NCBI GenBank assembly: GCA_019426215.1
Contig: CM033391.1
Location: 9,288,708-9,352,707, forward strand
Direction: 5' to 3'
Length of the DNA: 64,000 bases
Origin: Buddleja alternifolia
Lineage: Eukaryota; Streptophyta; Magnoliopsida; Lamiales; Scrophulariaceae
Both the position numbers and the translations under genes were made by a program. The notes beneath the pieces are model-generated. The model saw only the letters and a program-made list of their open reading frames with translations. It had not been told where the DNA came from and did not search any database. Of this stretch, positions 36,467 through 48,902 are shown piece after piece (within the stretch, counting starts at the first letter, position 1; each line of letters opens with the position of its first letter).

Positions 36467-37969
36467 TTTAGTATTCTACATATAGAAAACTTCAAGTACA
36501 ATTTAACTAAGTGAATCATTATTCAATAAACAATAATTATTTAAAAAATTAATATGAGTTAACTTGAAAGATTGAATTAATTCTTATGTACGCTTCATTT
36601 GTTCTCTCGTGTAACCAAAAAAATTAAAAAAATGTTATTTCTCATGTTTATTTTTTATGAATCAAACTCTCTTCTTCTTTTCTCTCCTTGAGTTCTTTGT
36701 GTATTTGCAATTATTTCTTCATTACAACTCAAAAATTGAATATCTATATATGTAGTGTTCGTATTTCTTTTTGTTCCTTCTTTTTGTTGCTTTCTCTATT
36801 TTCTAAAGCAACCACAATATGTTTCTTTCTCAAAATCATTTAATGTGTCTCCATTTTAGACATCAATTACATTTTTTCTGGAATCACAATAGTTTTTTTA
36901 TGTAGATAATATTTTTTCATTTATTAAATTTATATTATGGATAAAAATGTAGGAGAAGTAAGAGAAGTAAAAGATACAGATGTTGCAGAGAGAAACTAAT
37001 GCGCAATAGAGAAAATAATTACAACATAATGGATTTTTTTTTTTTATTTTTAACGTGATTATTGTTTTGATCATATTTTGGATTCCATTCTTAGCATTTT
37101 TCACTAAACAAAGCGCTAGCCGTATTCCAAATAAGCAATATTTTGTTAGAACTAATAATTTAGTTTCATAAATATATTTTGTAAAATATATAAATGTTCT
37201 GGAATCATTGGAAATTAATTTTTATTGAATGAAGATTTGAAATATTCTTTTTGAAGCAGCATTTGAAACATTTGAACCCAATTATTAGATAAAACATCAA
37301 TAAATATATATAAATTGTTGAATAAAATATCTAAAGAAATCAAATTATTGAATTAAATTATAATTTAACTAAGTAAATTCTTAGTAAATAAATTTAATTA
37401 TTTAAGCTCGTATGCATTCTCTTGTTTCATTTGATAACTTGTGATTTTGTTATTAAACTTTGTTTCATAATATTTCTCTAGTTTCTCACATGAATATTCA
37501 ATTATTTAGTCTCCTCATTCAATTGATAAATATTGAATTAAATGAAATCGTATACATACGAATAGCAATTTTTCTTTAATTGTTTTATTTGTTGTTTAAA
37601 TTTTATGTTATTTTCATCTGTTGATTAGATTTATGTCATTTTGTCTATTGTTTAAGTTTTTATTTATGAAATTATATATAACTCATTATTAAAGGATTAA
37701 TGAACCAAAAAGTTGAAATAAGAAAAAAACTTAATTTTTTCAAGGAACTCGTTACATATTATATTGAGCAACTTATAGTCATTGAATTTTTATGAACTTT
37801 TTGAGTTTATTTAACTTTTATAGTCAAATTGAAATTCATATCTAATTTTTGAACTCGAGATGGTAATAATGATATGGATGTGAAGTTCACCAGCTTGCTA
37901 TATTAATTAATATAAATTATTTTACCAAATATTTGTTTGGAGTTCAATATAATTCTACCTGTTATGTAC
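36467..37969. other. AT-rich intergenic DNA
   Basis: No gene found; the single short frame at 36898-37104 has biased composition and no domain. Confidence 0.5.
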
Positions 37970-38632
37970 TTATAAGCTATAAAGTACGGACATTTCGAAA
38001 ATTATTTTCGTGTAGTGTCGAGCACGTGTCAGACAGTGTCGAGCACGTGTCAGACACGACACGCCTTCGACATGCATCATTTAGGTGTCGGACACGGCTA
38101 ATACGTGTCAATGGTTAAAAAATAAAAAAATAATTCGGACACCGTGTCGGACACGACTTAATGCATGTCCGATACGGTGATGACACGGTTGACAATTTTT
38201 CTAAGAACTTAAAATATGTGGGATTTCAATTGTAAATTAAAAACTTCAAAAATCTTAATTCTAATTCTTGAGCATTTGATATTTTGATTGTATTTGTAAA
38301 TGTTTTGTAATTTGTGGCTGTTTATATTTTTGATTTGCATTCGTTATTGACTTATTGTTGATAAATGGTTGAATTTTTTCAATCATATAGAAATTTATAA
38401 AGAAGCAAGAAAAATACAAATTTAATAATAAACAAGTAAACAATATTTTCATAGTTTATTTTCCTAACAAATTATATTGAAATTTAAAATCAATATCTAA
38501 TTTATGTTATATATACACACACACACCATATATATATATATATATATATATTTTATATTCGTGTCGGAGCCGTGTCGTGTCCTAATTTTTTTGAAAATAC
38601 AGTGTCCCGTGTCCGTGCATCATAGCTTATAA
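37970..38632. mobile_element. Possible DNA transposon with GTGTCGG-rich ends
   Basis: The left end TTATAAGCTATAAAGTACGG and the right end read inward, TTATAAGCTATGATGCACGG, are inverted copies. Both sub-terminal regions are full of GTGTCGGACACG-type motifs. A 21-bp unit (agtgtcgagcacgtgtcaga plus c) is repeated twice at about 38015-38056. The middle is AT-rich with (TA)n at 38528-38552. TTATAA at both ends could be either inverted repeat or target duplication, so the superfamily stays open. Confidence 0.6.
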
Positions 38633-40761
38633 ATTTTTTTAAATGTTTTTTTTTCGTAATGATATTTAATTTTGTCAATCAATGCATGTAATATACATAA
38701 AATCAATTAAAAATTAAAATATAAATAATTATGATGTGAACCGTTTATACATATTTGTAATGTAAATATGTTCATTCCAAGTCCAGACATATAAGCTTTC
38801 TTTTATCTTCGTCTTTTTCTTTTGATGCATAAATTGTAGTGTTCTTATGTAACTCGACATCCGATTAATTATTATCTTGGTTAATTTTGCATCCACCTCC
38901 CATGAAATATTGATTGCACATTGGCATGTATCTCTCTCTAGGTATTCAAATTTGTCATCCACCACCCCTGTATGCAAAAGTTTTACATGTGCTATCTTTT
39001 TTACCCCTTAATCGTTTTTCCAACTCCACATTGTCTTTTCTCATTTTCTTATCTTTTTCTTGTTATAATTGGAGAGAAAGTGAATAAGAAATAGAATAAA
39101 CATAAATGAAGTTTCAACACCCACTTGAAAAATATTATGATTTAAATATCTAATATGAAAGCCAACATAAATAATAAGATGTCTATAATATATTATTAAG
39201 AGAAAATTGTGGTATTAGTCCTATATATAGAACAAGTTCCTTGCAATTTTGGCCCCATTATTTACAAACTTGCAAAATTAGTTATATAGGACCTATATTA
39301 TTGCATTTTCAGTCTCAGTTGTTAAAATTTACGGAAAACGTTAGTTTGGCCACGTGTCTTGCATGTTACTATTATTTAAATTTGCATAAATTTATTTAAA
39401 AAATCCCTATAATATGTAAAACTTACTAGAAAACTCGCTTTTTGATTAAAGTTTAGCGTTTAGTGTTGTAAAAGTCAAGGGATATTTATGCAATTTATCC
39501 AATTTTTCATAAACTGTTAAAGGCTTGTGTGGTACTTGTGAAATTTCATCCATTTTCTTAATAAATGGGACCAAAATTGTAAAAAAGAGAATCCTATGAG
39601 ATTATTTTTGCAACTTTGCAAACATGAGACTACAATTGCAATAAAATCTATCATATAAGTTGCAATTTTTCCCTTCTTTCTTTTGAAGAATAGGTCGCAA
39701 TTTTTCCATTATCAAATAAGATGCAGAAGCTCTTCGGTTCTGATGGCATAATGTACTTCAAATTCGTCTATGACCCCATAAGCAAAGAAAGTGAAATGAA
39801 ATTACCCGTTTAGTTTTTAAATGTTCAATATGGCATGCCACATGTAATAATTCTAAAATAAAGTAACACGAAAAAAAGTACTATTAATTGACTAAAAACC
39901 TTGTTTTAACCACAAAATGAAAATTTAAAAACCAGATACTTAAATTTGTTTAAAGTAAATTAAATCTATTTGTTTAGAAAACTTTCATGAACTTAATTAG
40001 TTTCTATATATTTCATTTTATTTTCTCTATTCGAAAAGAAAAGTGAAAACAGAAAAAAGAAAAAGTAGAAAATGGAGAGGAAAAAGAACTAAGGGTAAAA
40101 GGTAATTTTTTGCGGATGCTAAATTTTTATATTTCAAGGGAGATCCTTACCAAATTGTAATGCCTCAAGAGAGGTGGATGCAAATAACACGGTTATTAAT
40201 TATTAATAACTATTAACAAATTAGCAATCAACTAACCAATGTTTACGAAAATATACCATGATCCGCACATCACACATTTGAATTTGGACATATCATGACA
40301 TTGTAGTCATGATATCTCAATTTTGTCACTTGAGCTAGATCTCTTTAACTTTTACTATCTAATTTCACGTGTATGGTTCTTTACACAAAAGTAAATACTT
40401 AATCAAATTGATTGACGATTGATTTAGACTTGGTAAATGTTTAAATCACGTTATGTTAATTCAGATTCCATATATATGTATACCAACTCACATATCACTA
40501 TTGTTTCGGTTAGTTGCCCTTACTTTAAAAATATATAACAGATTAATATGAAAATTTTGTATTCAATCTAATAAACCCCTATCACAATAAAAGAGTGTTA
40601 CCCTATTAGAAGCAGAAAAATCGATGATTGAAAATCAGACATACATTCTATTTCTTTTGATTCTAGTACAAAAATCTTTTCACCTTACATATGTATTAAT
40701 TGTAAAATTTATTTATTTTGTCTCAGAAATTCAACTTTTGTATAGGCATTATATGAGACTG

Positions 40762-40801
<40 letters not shown>

Positions 40802-42244
40802 ATGAACTAATTACTGAACTACTAGTGCATGTTATAGTTCACTTTTAAACGCACCTTGCTAGGTTATGAGTTCAAATCTCATCAAATAATTGTAGTTCTT
40901 TCTCTATTTTCATATTAATTTATAATTAATTGCTAATCATTGCTAGGTGTTAACATTTGATCGTCATATTGATGTTCATGATGCAATGATATATGTTATC
41001 GTTTCACTAGAAAAACTCAAATTTATTTGAATGTTACTTTGAATTCTAAAATAGTTGTATGTTTAATTTGGACACGACTATAACAAACAAGACACTGGGA
41101 TTGCAATAGCAGATGTCTGGTCTCGCCCCACGAATTTGATTTCAAAACAAAAGAAGCATGCACAAGCTTAATAAACCAAATCTAATTGACAACATATTTT
41201 GAAATAAATTATAGAAATATTTAAACTCATTGCGATGGTAATCTTATTTTCAAATATAAGTACAAACTGCAACTTAGACTTCCATTTGTGTGAAGATGGA
41301 TGCTTGTTCTTTACCGTTCCTTTGTTGCAGTAATTAAGAACGTCATGTTTTATCATAGTAATTTTTATATCAACCCAAACATAGTATTTTATCATAGTTA
41401 TTATCACTCTGATAATTCATTAAAGATGGTGAACTAAACATTAAATCCTGGAAGTTTAATGAATTAATCATTAGCTCTTCTCTTTTTACCCATCATAATA
41501 GGTTTGGAATATCCTCTATTCTAAATTCGTATCCATCTCCTACTCCACTCTCAAGATTTTAAAATGTGTCAAAGTATTTACAATTTACTTTATACCAGGG
41601 ATAATGTTTCTCCAAATTTTTCTTAAATAGCTACTCCATCTTTCTGTCTCACCGACTCATTCAAATTTGGAATAGATGATCTGAACTGCTACCCAATAGG
41701 GCGAATAATGAAGACAATTAGACCCCGAACTCTATTCTACACAAATGCCAGCCTCCCTATTCTACCAACTCTATATCAATAACCACTTTATGTAAAAACT
41801 GGCAATCACCACCCTATGGAGTATGGAATGGTGTTTTTTACTTAGGTTGGTTCTTGATGTGTACACATTATATTACCGTTCTCCTAGGTTAAATCAAAGG
41901 TGAGCAATGTAAAATACTCAAAAGAATCAACTAGTCATCTCAAGTAGGCAAATATGTAATAGTCAAAAAATAAATAAAAAAAATCTAGGCAAATATGTCA
42001 ATTAGACAAAAATCCCTTCATCGTGGAAAGTCATTGATTCAATAATTACTGCTAGTGCAGTTGATTCGAATCTTCGACCTCGCCTTATGTAAAATAATAA
42101 GAATAAGAAAAAAAAAAAAATTATAAATCAGGTGTGTATCAATCTATACTTTAGCCATGAAAACAATTACGAAAAGAAGAGAAAGAAAATGACTGTATTT
42201 CTACAAGAATATCCACATATATATAAGCTAGGATGACAAACTAA
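38633..42244. other. AT-rich intergenic DNA downstream of the AP2-like gene
   Basis: About 3.6 kb with no supported gene. It holds (TA)n at 40762-40786 and a weak inverted-repeat-like element at about 39195-39685. The left part of the AP2-like 3' UTR lies somewhere just below 42245; no confident poly(A) signal was identified. Confidence 0.45.
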
Positions 42245-45200
42245 TTAAGTGGGTGGAGGGTATGGCTTAATGTGATGAGAAGTGTTTGTCGATGTATTGG
42301 GACACGACGAGAAGTGGATATTGAGGGCCGGTGACAAGAATCCTGATGATGCTGCAGTCAACAACGTTTCGTTTGGGGTAGCACGAACCTGGTTCTGCAT
42401 TTGCCTTGCCCAGTTTGCCACTTCTTGTGGAGAAATCGACGACGTTCTTTGCTCAACTGCCCTTTCCTGCAAAATATGTCCAAAGCCTCAAGTAGCTGAT
42501 GATTTTCCAACACAAAAAAGTCTAACAATAACGAACTACATAAAACACGTGATCCACTTATTGTAAAATCATAGTTGTAACTTTGTTATAAGGCATTTAA
42601 ATCATCTGCTTTAAATTAATATTTGATCTGATATTCCACGTAACGAGTTTTTATAATTATTTCTAATTTAGTATGCAAATTAAAGGAGCTTTTTAACAAT
42701 AATCTAGAACAACTTGAGTATAAATATTGTAGAAATGTAAATTGCTGAAAAAGTTTTACGTGTTTACCTTGTATTTGGGAGCAAGTTTAGGATTTACACC
42801 GGTCCAAAAAATAGGATTCTCTGATGTTACTGGTACTCCCTTAAGCGGTGGATTATATACACTTGTCATACCAGAATTTTGGACATGTTGCTGTACAAAC
42901 AACAAACATTGTGGATTATAAGCATCCATACGTGATAGAAGGTGAACATGACCTTTCAATGAAGCAATGCATTATAGAATGGAATTGGAAGAAAAACAAA
43001 AGATTCATTTCATAAAAACATGTTAGGGTTTTCTAATGACCGTCGGGGGAGGTAGATGTAATTTGAAAATCTGAGGGGTGCTGTTTGTATTCAAACTAAA
43101 TATCTGGAAGTTTTAGTGAAATAATAACTTTTTTTCTTTCTATAAATTTTACCTTTAATGTTCTTGCATTTTTCGTATCGTAAGACCGTCGGGGGAGGTA
43201 GATGTAATTTTGAAAATCTGAGGGGTGCTGTTTGTATTTAAACTAAATATCTGGAAGTTTTAGTGAAATATTAACTTTTTTTCTTTCTATAAATTGTACC
43301 TTTATTGTTCTTGCATTTTTCGAATCGTAAGGATGGAAATGGAATGAACTCAAACTTCCACTCGTCTTTGGGGGAGACGTTGAAATTCCCAAATTTAGAT
43401 CAAGATCTTGTTGGCTACCTGGAAAAGTGGCATAAAAAATTCAAGCAACTCTTGTATCAAACATAAAACATTAGACAAATTAAAACTATAGATGACTAGA
43501 ATGTATAATTTGCAACAAAACAAATTCTACAAGAAAAACCAAAGAGAATAACAAATAATAATTAGAAAATTACCTTCATTTCGCGGTTCGGATGTCATTT
43601 CCCCATCATATGCGCTTGGCTCAAAGTTGGTGACGACATCCCTTCCGTTACATTGGATGGCCGCCTTGTCGTAAGCCCTAATTTGGAAAAAAATAAGAAA
43701 ATAAAGAGAGAAGTTGAATAACACCTACTAAGACTGAGATGTTTCATGATCATGGTAATAAATTCAGTATCAAGGAAGTTGTGTAATTCATGATGGTTTA
43801 AACCTTGCAGCTTCTACTTCGGAGTCGAATAGCCCAAGATAAATATACCTGCAGTGCAATCATCGCAATCCCCACAATGAAAATACGATTTCTAGGCTCA
43901 ATTTACATGAAATATCTCAATATATATTCTTATTGAGAATTACATGACTACCACATCTCCAATTAATCCTATACTTATATGTGGCACTGGCGATGATTTA
44001 ATTATAATACAAAAAATTTATATAATATCGGTCGCAATAATTTTATTAGAGTTTGTGTTCTCACATAATAATATGTTTATATAATATATATATATATATA
44101 TATATAGCATATATCAAATGGAGTAAGACAATAGTGTTTTGAAGAATAAATAGTTGCTTACTTCTTGCCAAGAAATTGCCCCATCCGAGCTTCCCATCGG
44201 CCACATTTATGAAGTGTTACTCCTCTATATTTAGAACTTCCTCTTGAAAATCCATTGCTTTGTCGACGTAATATGTGCACAAATTCCTCTTTTGACAGAT
44301 CCTTCGTCTGCATCAGCCACCAATTTATGTGAATATATATACATATAAATATATATGTTCTAAAACATCCTTATTTACTTGGACGAAGCAATTCCATTAT
44401 GAAAAAAAAATCGAGAAATGATTATTGACAGAACGACCAAAACTCCACATACATATATATATATATATATATATATGAAATAAGATGATTGAAATTCTCA
44501 CCTGTTTCATATCCTCATCATAATCACTGAGGTTAAAATTAATATCGGCATCAACTCCCCGGAATTTAATTGCTGCTCTGTCGTACGCTCTGATGCCATA
44601 CAAGAATAACATAAATTCATCAAGAATTTTATCAAATTTGATTAAAGAAGATAATAATTCTGCTCCTTAAATCAAAAGGAAATAAATTCAATAGATACTC
44701 GTATTCCTCAAAGTACAAGAGACAAAGAAATTAAGAGCAATTTACCTAGCTGCAGCAAGAGCAGTGTCAAATCCACCTGAAAAGGAACAAATACCAAACC
44801 TCATTATTATCTTTACCAAAAGTAGAAAAATAAGAGTATTAACAAGTACAATACTAAATTGGGTAAATATAAAACAATAATATTCTTACCTAAATAAACT
44901 TGTTTCCCACAGTCCCTGCACCAAAACATTCAAATTACAATACAGATTAATCAATAAAAAAAATAAAAAAATTCAAGAAAACAATCAGCAACAAAATAAA
45001 ATTAAAATTTGAAGAAAAAAATATAAGATTTATAGAGAAATTAATTAGTACCATATATGGGACTCCCATCTGCCAGTCCTTCTATAAAAGGTAACCCCTC
45101 TGTACTGAGAACTCCGGGACCTAGGGCCTCTCCGGCTCTTTCTCGCTTGTACTTGCGGCTGTACCACCGTCGGCACTACGCCGTGTTGATGGAGATCCGC

Positions 45201-45593
45201 CGAGTGGCGCCTCCCCAAGTTCAACTCGCCGAGTCGACTCACCGGGAACAGCTCCCGGGTCACCAAACCCGGCCCGATCGAAGTACTACTCAAACCCGAC
45301 CCGATCGAAATACTACTCAAACCCTGATCATCATCATTTCCAATTATATCTCTTCCTCTGCTGCTGCTGCTGCTGTTGTTGTTATTGTTAAGGATGTCGA
45401 AGTTGAATGTGAAGGTGGCGTCGCCGGCGGGGGAGGCGCGTATGGCGCACGTGTCGTTGTTGCTGGATGTGAAATCAGCTCCGTCCGCCGCCCCGTTCAA
45501 CACCGACGAGAGAGACGTCGCCGGGGATTGTTCATTTGCATCCAATCTGTCCTTGCCCTTGCAATTATTTATGGTCAGATTGAGATCAAACAT
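42245..45593 (-). CDS. TOE1: TOE1/RAP2-7-like euAP2 transcription factor (10 coding exons)
   Basis: euAP2 proteins of this group are nuclear DNA-binding repressors of flowering and phase change, silenced by miR172. Exons on the minus strand: 45593-45052, 44915-44890, 44776-44746, 44589-44502, 44307-44162, 43848-43804, 43677-43574, 43418-43300, 42890-42768 and 42466-42245. They join in frame to 1446 nt, 481 aa. The 26- and 31-nt microexons are typical of the family. The N-terminus is MFDLNLTI. A basic stretch [12 protein letters not shown] precedes the first AP2 domain (about 164-221, [19 protein letters not shown]). The second domain is about 256-313 ([19 protein letters not shown]). An EAR-like LDLNL lies at 333-337. 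Codons for Ala446-Phe451 lie in the miR172 site. Nothing is broken. TOE1/RAP2-7 versus another euAP2 paralogue is inferred from the N-terminus and linker. Confidence 0.93.
42337..42357 (-). promoter_or_regulatory. miR172 target site
   Basis: On the minus (mRNA) strand this reads CTGCAGCATCATCAGGATTC plus T, in the last coding exon, encoding Ala-Ala-Ser-Ser-Gly-Phe. It pairs with miR172 along its length apart from one G:U-type position and the end base. The site and the position downstream of both AP2 domains are the same as in known miR172-controlled genes, so post-transcriptional repression by miR172 is expected. Confidence 0.95.
43037..43330. repeat. 146-bp tandem duplication that copies an exon end and splice donor
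   Basis: Two near-identical copies (about 43037-43182 and 43183-43330) start with gaccgtcgggggaggtagat and end with a cgWatcgtaa block. The right copy includes the last 31 nt of coding exon 8 and its donor (AAAG/gtac). The left copy, now in the intron, keeps the same exon tail and a donor-like AAAG/gtaa. No extra acceptor is copied. The copies differ at a few positions only. Confidence 0.88.
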
Positions 45594-46836
45594 CTTTACT
45601 TCTTTCTCTCTCTCTCTATGTATATATATGTTTGCGTAATTTTTAAGTTCTGTAAATGGGTTTTTTGTGAGAGAGAAATAGGGTCACCGGAGGAGGTTTT
45701 TAATTATTTTCTCGGGATTTAAAAGCTGAAGGGTGAAAAAAAATAAAAAAAATGATATGAACAATATACCAATAATGTAATTGAAGAGCTGGAATCAAGA
45801 GATGTGTGTTCTATATCTATCTATCTATATATATACAACCTCAAACTCTTGTCTCTGGGGCTTCAATGTGTGTGTGTATATATAGAGAGAGAGAGAGAAT
45901 TATTTGGTTAGGGGGGTTTCAATTCGGAAGAGGGATCATGGAGACCTAGAGTTCTGCGTAATGACAAATTGCCATTGGTCGGAGAGAGAAAGAGAGAGAT
46001 GAAAAGTAGTTTACTGTACTTTGGGGTACTAATAATACAAAAGTGGGGGGACAGAGAGAGAGAGAGAGAGAGATGGGACGTATGAAAGGAAACATATTTT
46101 TGGTTCGATTTTGTACGATTAATATAGTGACATTTCATTTGATTAATTCAAGAATTCCAACTTACCGGACAAGCCAGTTCCCGGTTCCTCTTGATTTTTT
46201 CCGACATCTTTTTCTTTCTTTCTCTTTTTATATTCCTTCTTTCATGTACATAGTATAACCTATTTATGAGTAATTATAATTACATCTAGCAACTTAACAT
46301 AACCTGCCGTAATTAAATTAGATTAATGTTAACAATGATAATAAGAGAGGTGGTGATAACGCCCTTGTCAGAGCAAAATTTATAATTTAACAATTCTACC
46401 CTTCCCTTTAAGTTTCCGATCGTTCACCCTCTCCTCCCATCAAGATAAAACCCTAAATCTCGCCCACACTCATTTTGTCTGACCATCTCGATAGTTTTAT
46501 AAACCCGAAGTATGATCATTAAAAAAAAAAAACTCGGATGGTTGGCTTCTTTAGTGGGTGTATTTCAAAATGGACTTTTCTTTTAATTTTTTCAAAATTT
46601 CTTTGGTAAAATTGAGAGATGTGAATTTGCGAAATATCAGTTCATATATAATGATAACTCCAAATTGCAATTTTATTTATGAGATGAAATAAAATAGAAA
46701 GTACTGATTGTCATTTGACCCAGACGGTGATTGTTGCTATCCAAATGTGACTTCATGTCTAGGGTATGGGATTTCTATGGTTGATAGCGGCTAGGCATAT
46801 ATTGGAGGAATTTATATGGTCCAAAGTATATGCGGA
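45594..46836 (-). promoter_or_regulatory. 5' leader and promoter region of the AP2-like gene
   Basis: The 1.24 kb between the AP2-like start codon and the LINE insertion. It has CT/GA runs (about 45604-45617, 45883-45898, 46054-46072) and TA-rich stretches near 45822-45836 that could include the core promoter. Short open frames on both strands are composition artefacts. No specific binding site is claimed. Confidence 0.45.
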
Positions 46837-47324
46837 GGCCATGTCGAAATTTGAAATTATTTTGGACCACTAATTCTCGAATTAATTTCTCTCCTCGTTT
46901 TGTAGGAGTTTTTTTTTCTCCCTCTTCTCTCTCTTCCTATTCATGCAGAACGCATTAGGCTTTAGCATTAGGGTTTCAATTCTTGATTTCTTTCTGAGTG
47001 TTTGAAGGCTTTCCGGTTTGGATCAATCATCTCTGCCCCAATCAGAGTCTTGCAGGTGGAAGTTTGGAGTTCTAAAGGGTCATATCTTTCCGCTGGGTTT
47101 TGCTTCCTTCTCCCCTTGTCTCTCTCTTCCCTTGCACTGTTTTTTCTTTTGTTACTCCGATCTTCGTCCTTTATTTGTTTTGTTCTTTTTCTGGTTTCCC
47201 TTTTTAACGTGCTTTTTGTGTTTTTTTTGTGTCTTGCGGGTGTGCGGGACGTGTTCTCTGGTTTTAACATCCTACATTAGGGTTTGTTTGTCTACGCGAG
47301 TTTCGCTTTCTCTTGTTTGGGATA

Positions 47325-48725
47325 TGGTAGGCATGGACGAGGATATATTACTTTTGAACCAAGCTCTCAGCATTACTAAGGTTAAGAGAGAAGGGTTAGA
47401 TATTCCGGTCAGAGTTTGGGGCGAGGATAAGGATGTGGAGGGTTTCGGGTAGTGGGACGAGTCTTAACCCATAGGAAAGTTAGGTTTAATGCGATGAGGG
47501 ATACCCTGATGCGATCTTTCAACCCCCTTGGAGGTATGTCAGTAAGGAAACTCAATGATAAACATTTTCTCTTCACTTTTAACCACTTAGTTGACAGGGT
47601 TGAGTGTTAGATAGAGCTTCTTGGAATTTTGACAATGACCTTCTTATGTTACGTGTCCTTAAAGAATCTGATGATCCTCTTTCTATCGATCTAGATTGGG
47701 TTATTCTTTGTGCCCATGTCAAGGGGCTTCTGCTGAATAAAATGTCAAAAAACATTGCTGAGCTTTTAGGTAACCGAATAGGCAGATTTGCTAGTTTGAA
47801 TATGGGAATTTCGGATCTTTCCATGGTCTTATCCTCCGTATGTGGGTCAACATTGATGTCACAAAACCTTTGCCCCATTTTACTCTTCGTCGAGTTCCAG
47901 GTGGTGGTGAATCCATTAAAGTCGAGTTTTCTTACGAACATCTAGGGAACTTTTGTCATTTATGCGGTATCTTAGGTCATGTACAAGATTTCTATCCTTT
48001 ACGTTATGATGAGGGTTTTATTGACCCAGGAAAGAACACTCCATATAACTCTAGACTTTGAGTCTCAACTCCATCCAATGTTTGTCCTGTTCCGTAGCAT
48101 ACTGTTCGTGCCCAAAATCCATCTAACACGGCTGCATCTAGAACTCAACCCTCTGCCCAATTTTGTGGTCCTAATATTTTTCCCTTCATAATACTGGTTT
48201 CCATGGCAGGGGGGGTCCTATTTGACTCCAGTGCGGCTTTGTCTTCTCATGCAAATCTCTCCCGAGCCAACACCTAGGTTATGAGGGCGGGGGTTCCTTG
48301 GTAGTGCTGAAGATGGCACCAACCCGACAAGGACTTCGTCTGGAAGAGATTTCCCATAATGACAATCAAAATGCCAACATTATAAAGCTTGCTCTGGGTA
48401 ATGAAAATGCTTGTAAAACCATAGCCGCGATTTCTCCTGTCTTCAACAAATTTAATGTGTTAACTCCTGATTATCTGGGTAACTGTATTCCACCCGATGC
48501 TCGTCCATCCAGTAGCCGAGTGCAGTTAAACTTTAGTATTCCACAATCCTTTTCCACACCACCTTCTACACCTACCAGGAATATCCTTACTATTATCGAC
48601 TCTCCTGTTGTGTCACCGGCTATGGCCCAGGGATCCCCGTCCAAAAATATTGCCAGTTTCATTCTCATAAATATACCTTTACAAGTTGTGTCATCTCCTC
48701 AGCATCAAGTTCAAAAAAAATCCTG
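47325..48725 (+). pseudogene. LINE ORF1: DUF4283 and zinc-knuckle protein (broken)
   Basis: ORF1 of plant L1-type LINEs encodes an RNA-binding protein. A likely start is MDEDILLLNQALSITKVKRE near 47334. Blocks of the DUF4283 family follow: KLNDKHFLFTFNH, SWNFDNDLLML, DDPLSIDLDWV and NRIGRFASL (47560-47810). Then comes a zf-CCHC_4 block with YEHLGNFCHLCGILGHVQDF (about 47928-47990). The spacing is Cys-x2-Cys-x4-His, but the last zinc ligand is replaced, so the knuckle is damaged. A Ser/Pro-rich tail runs to about 48725. At least three frame changes separate these blocks. Confidence 0.8.
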
Positions 48726-48902
48726 AGGAGGTTGATCCTCTGGCCGTGTTCAACGTCAAACCCGATGTGCTTTTAAACAAAAATTTCCTAATCTTCAGGA
48801 CGTCCCGGTGGAAGCCGATAGCCCTCGTGTCAAGCATCTGAATCTAGGAATCATTGATGAATCTTCTTCGGCGGAGACTGCTACACTGTCCCGCCAGGAC
48901 CA

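Noticed and set aside
39195..39685. Mutator-like MITE
   Set aside because: The ends (gagaaaattg and caatttttccc) are only loosely inverted and no 9-bp duplication is visible.
40840..40920. tRNA or SINE candidate (gagttcaaatctc B-box-like text)
   Set aside because: There is no cloverleaf, no good A box, no duplication and no clear end; one B-box-like string in AT-rich DNA is weak.
42000..42120. SINE-like stretch ending in a long A run
   Set aside because: B-box-like gattcgaatct is present, but no flanking duplication or A box was found.
45057..45722. 221-codon open frame on the plus strand
   Set aside because: It is the shadow of AP2-like exon 1 on the opposite strand, low complexity in its middle.
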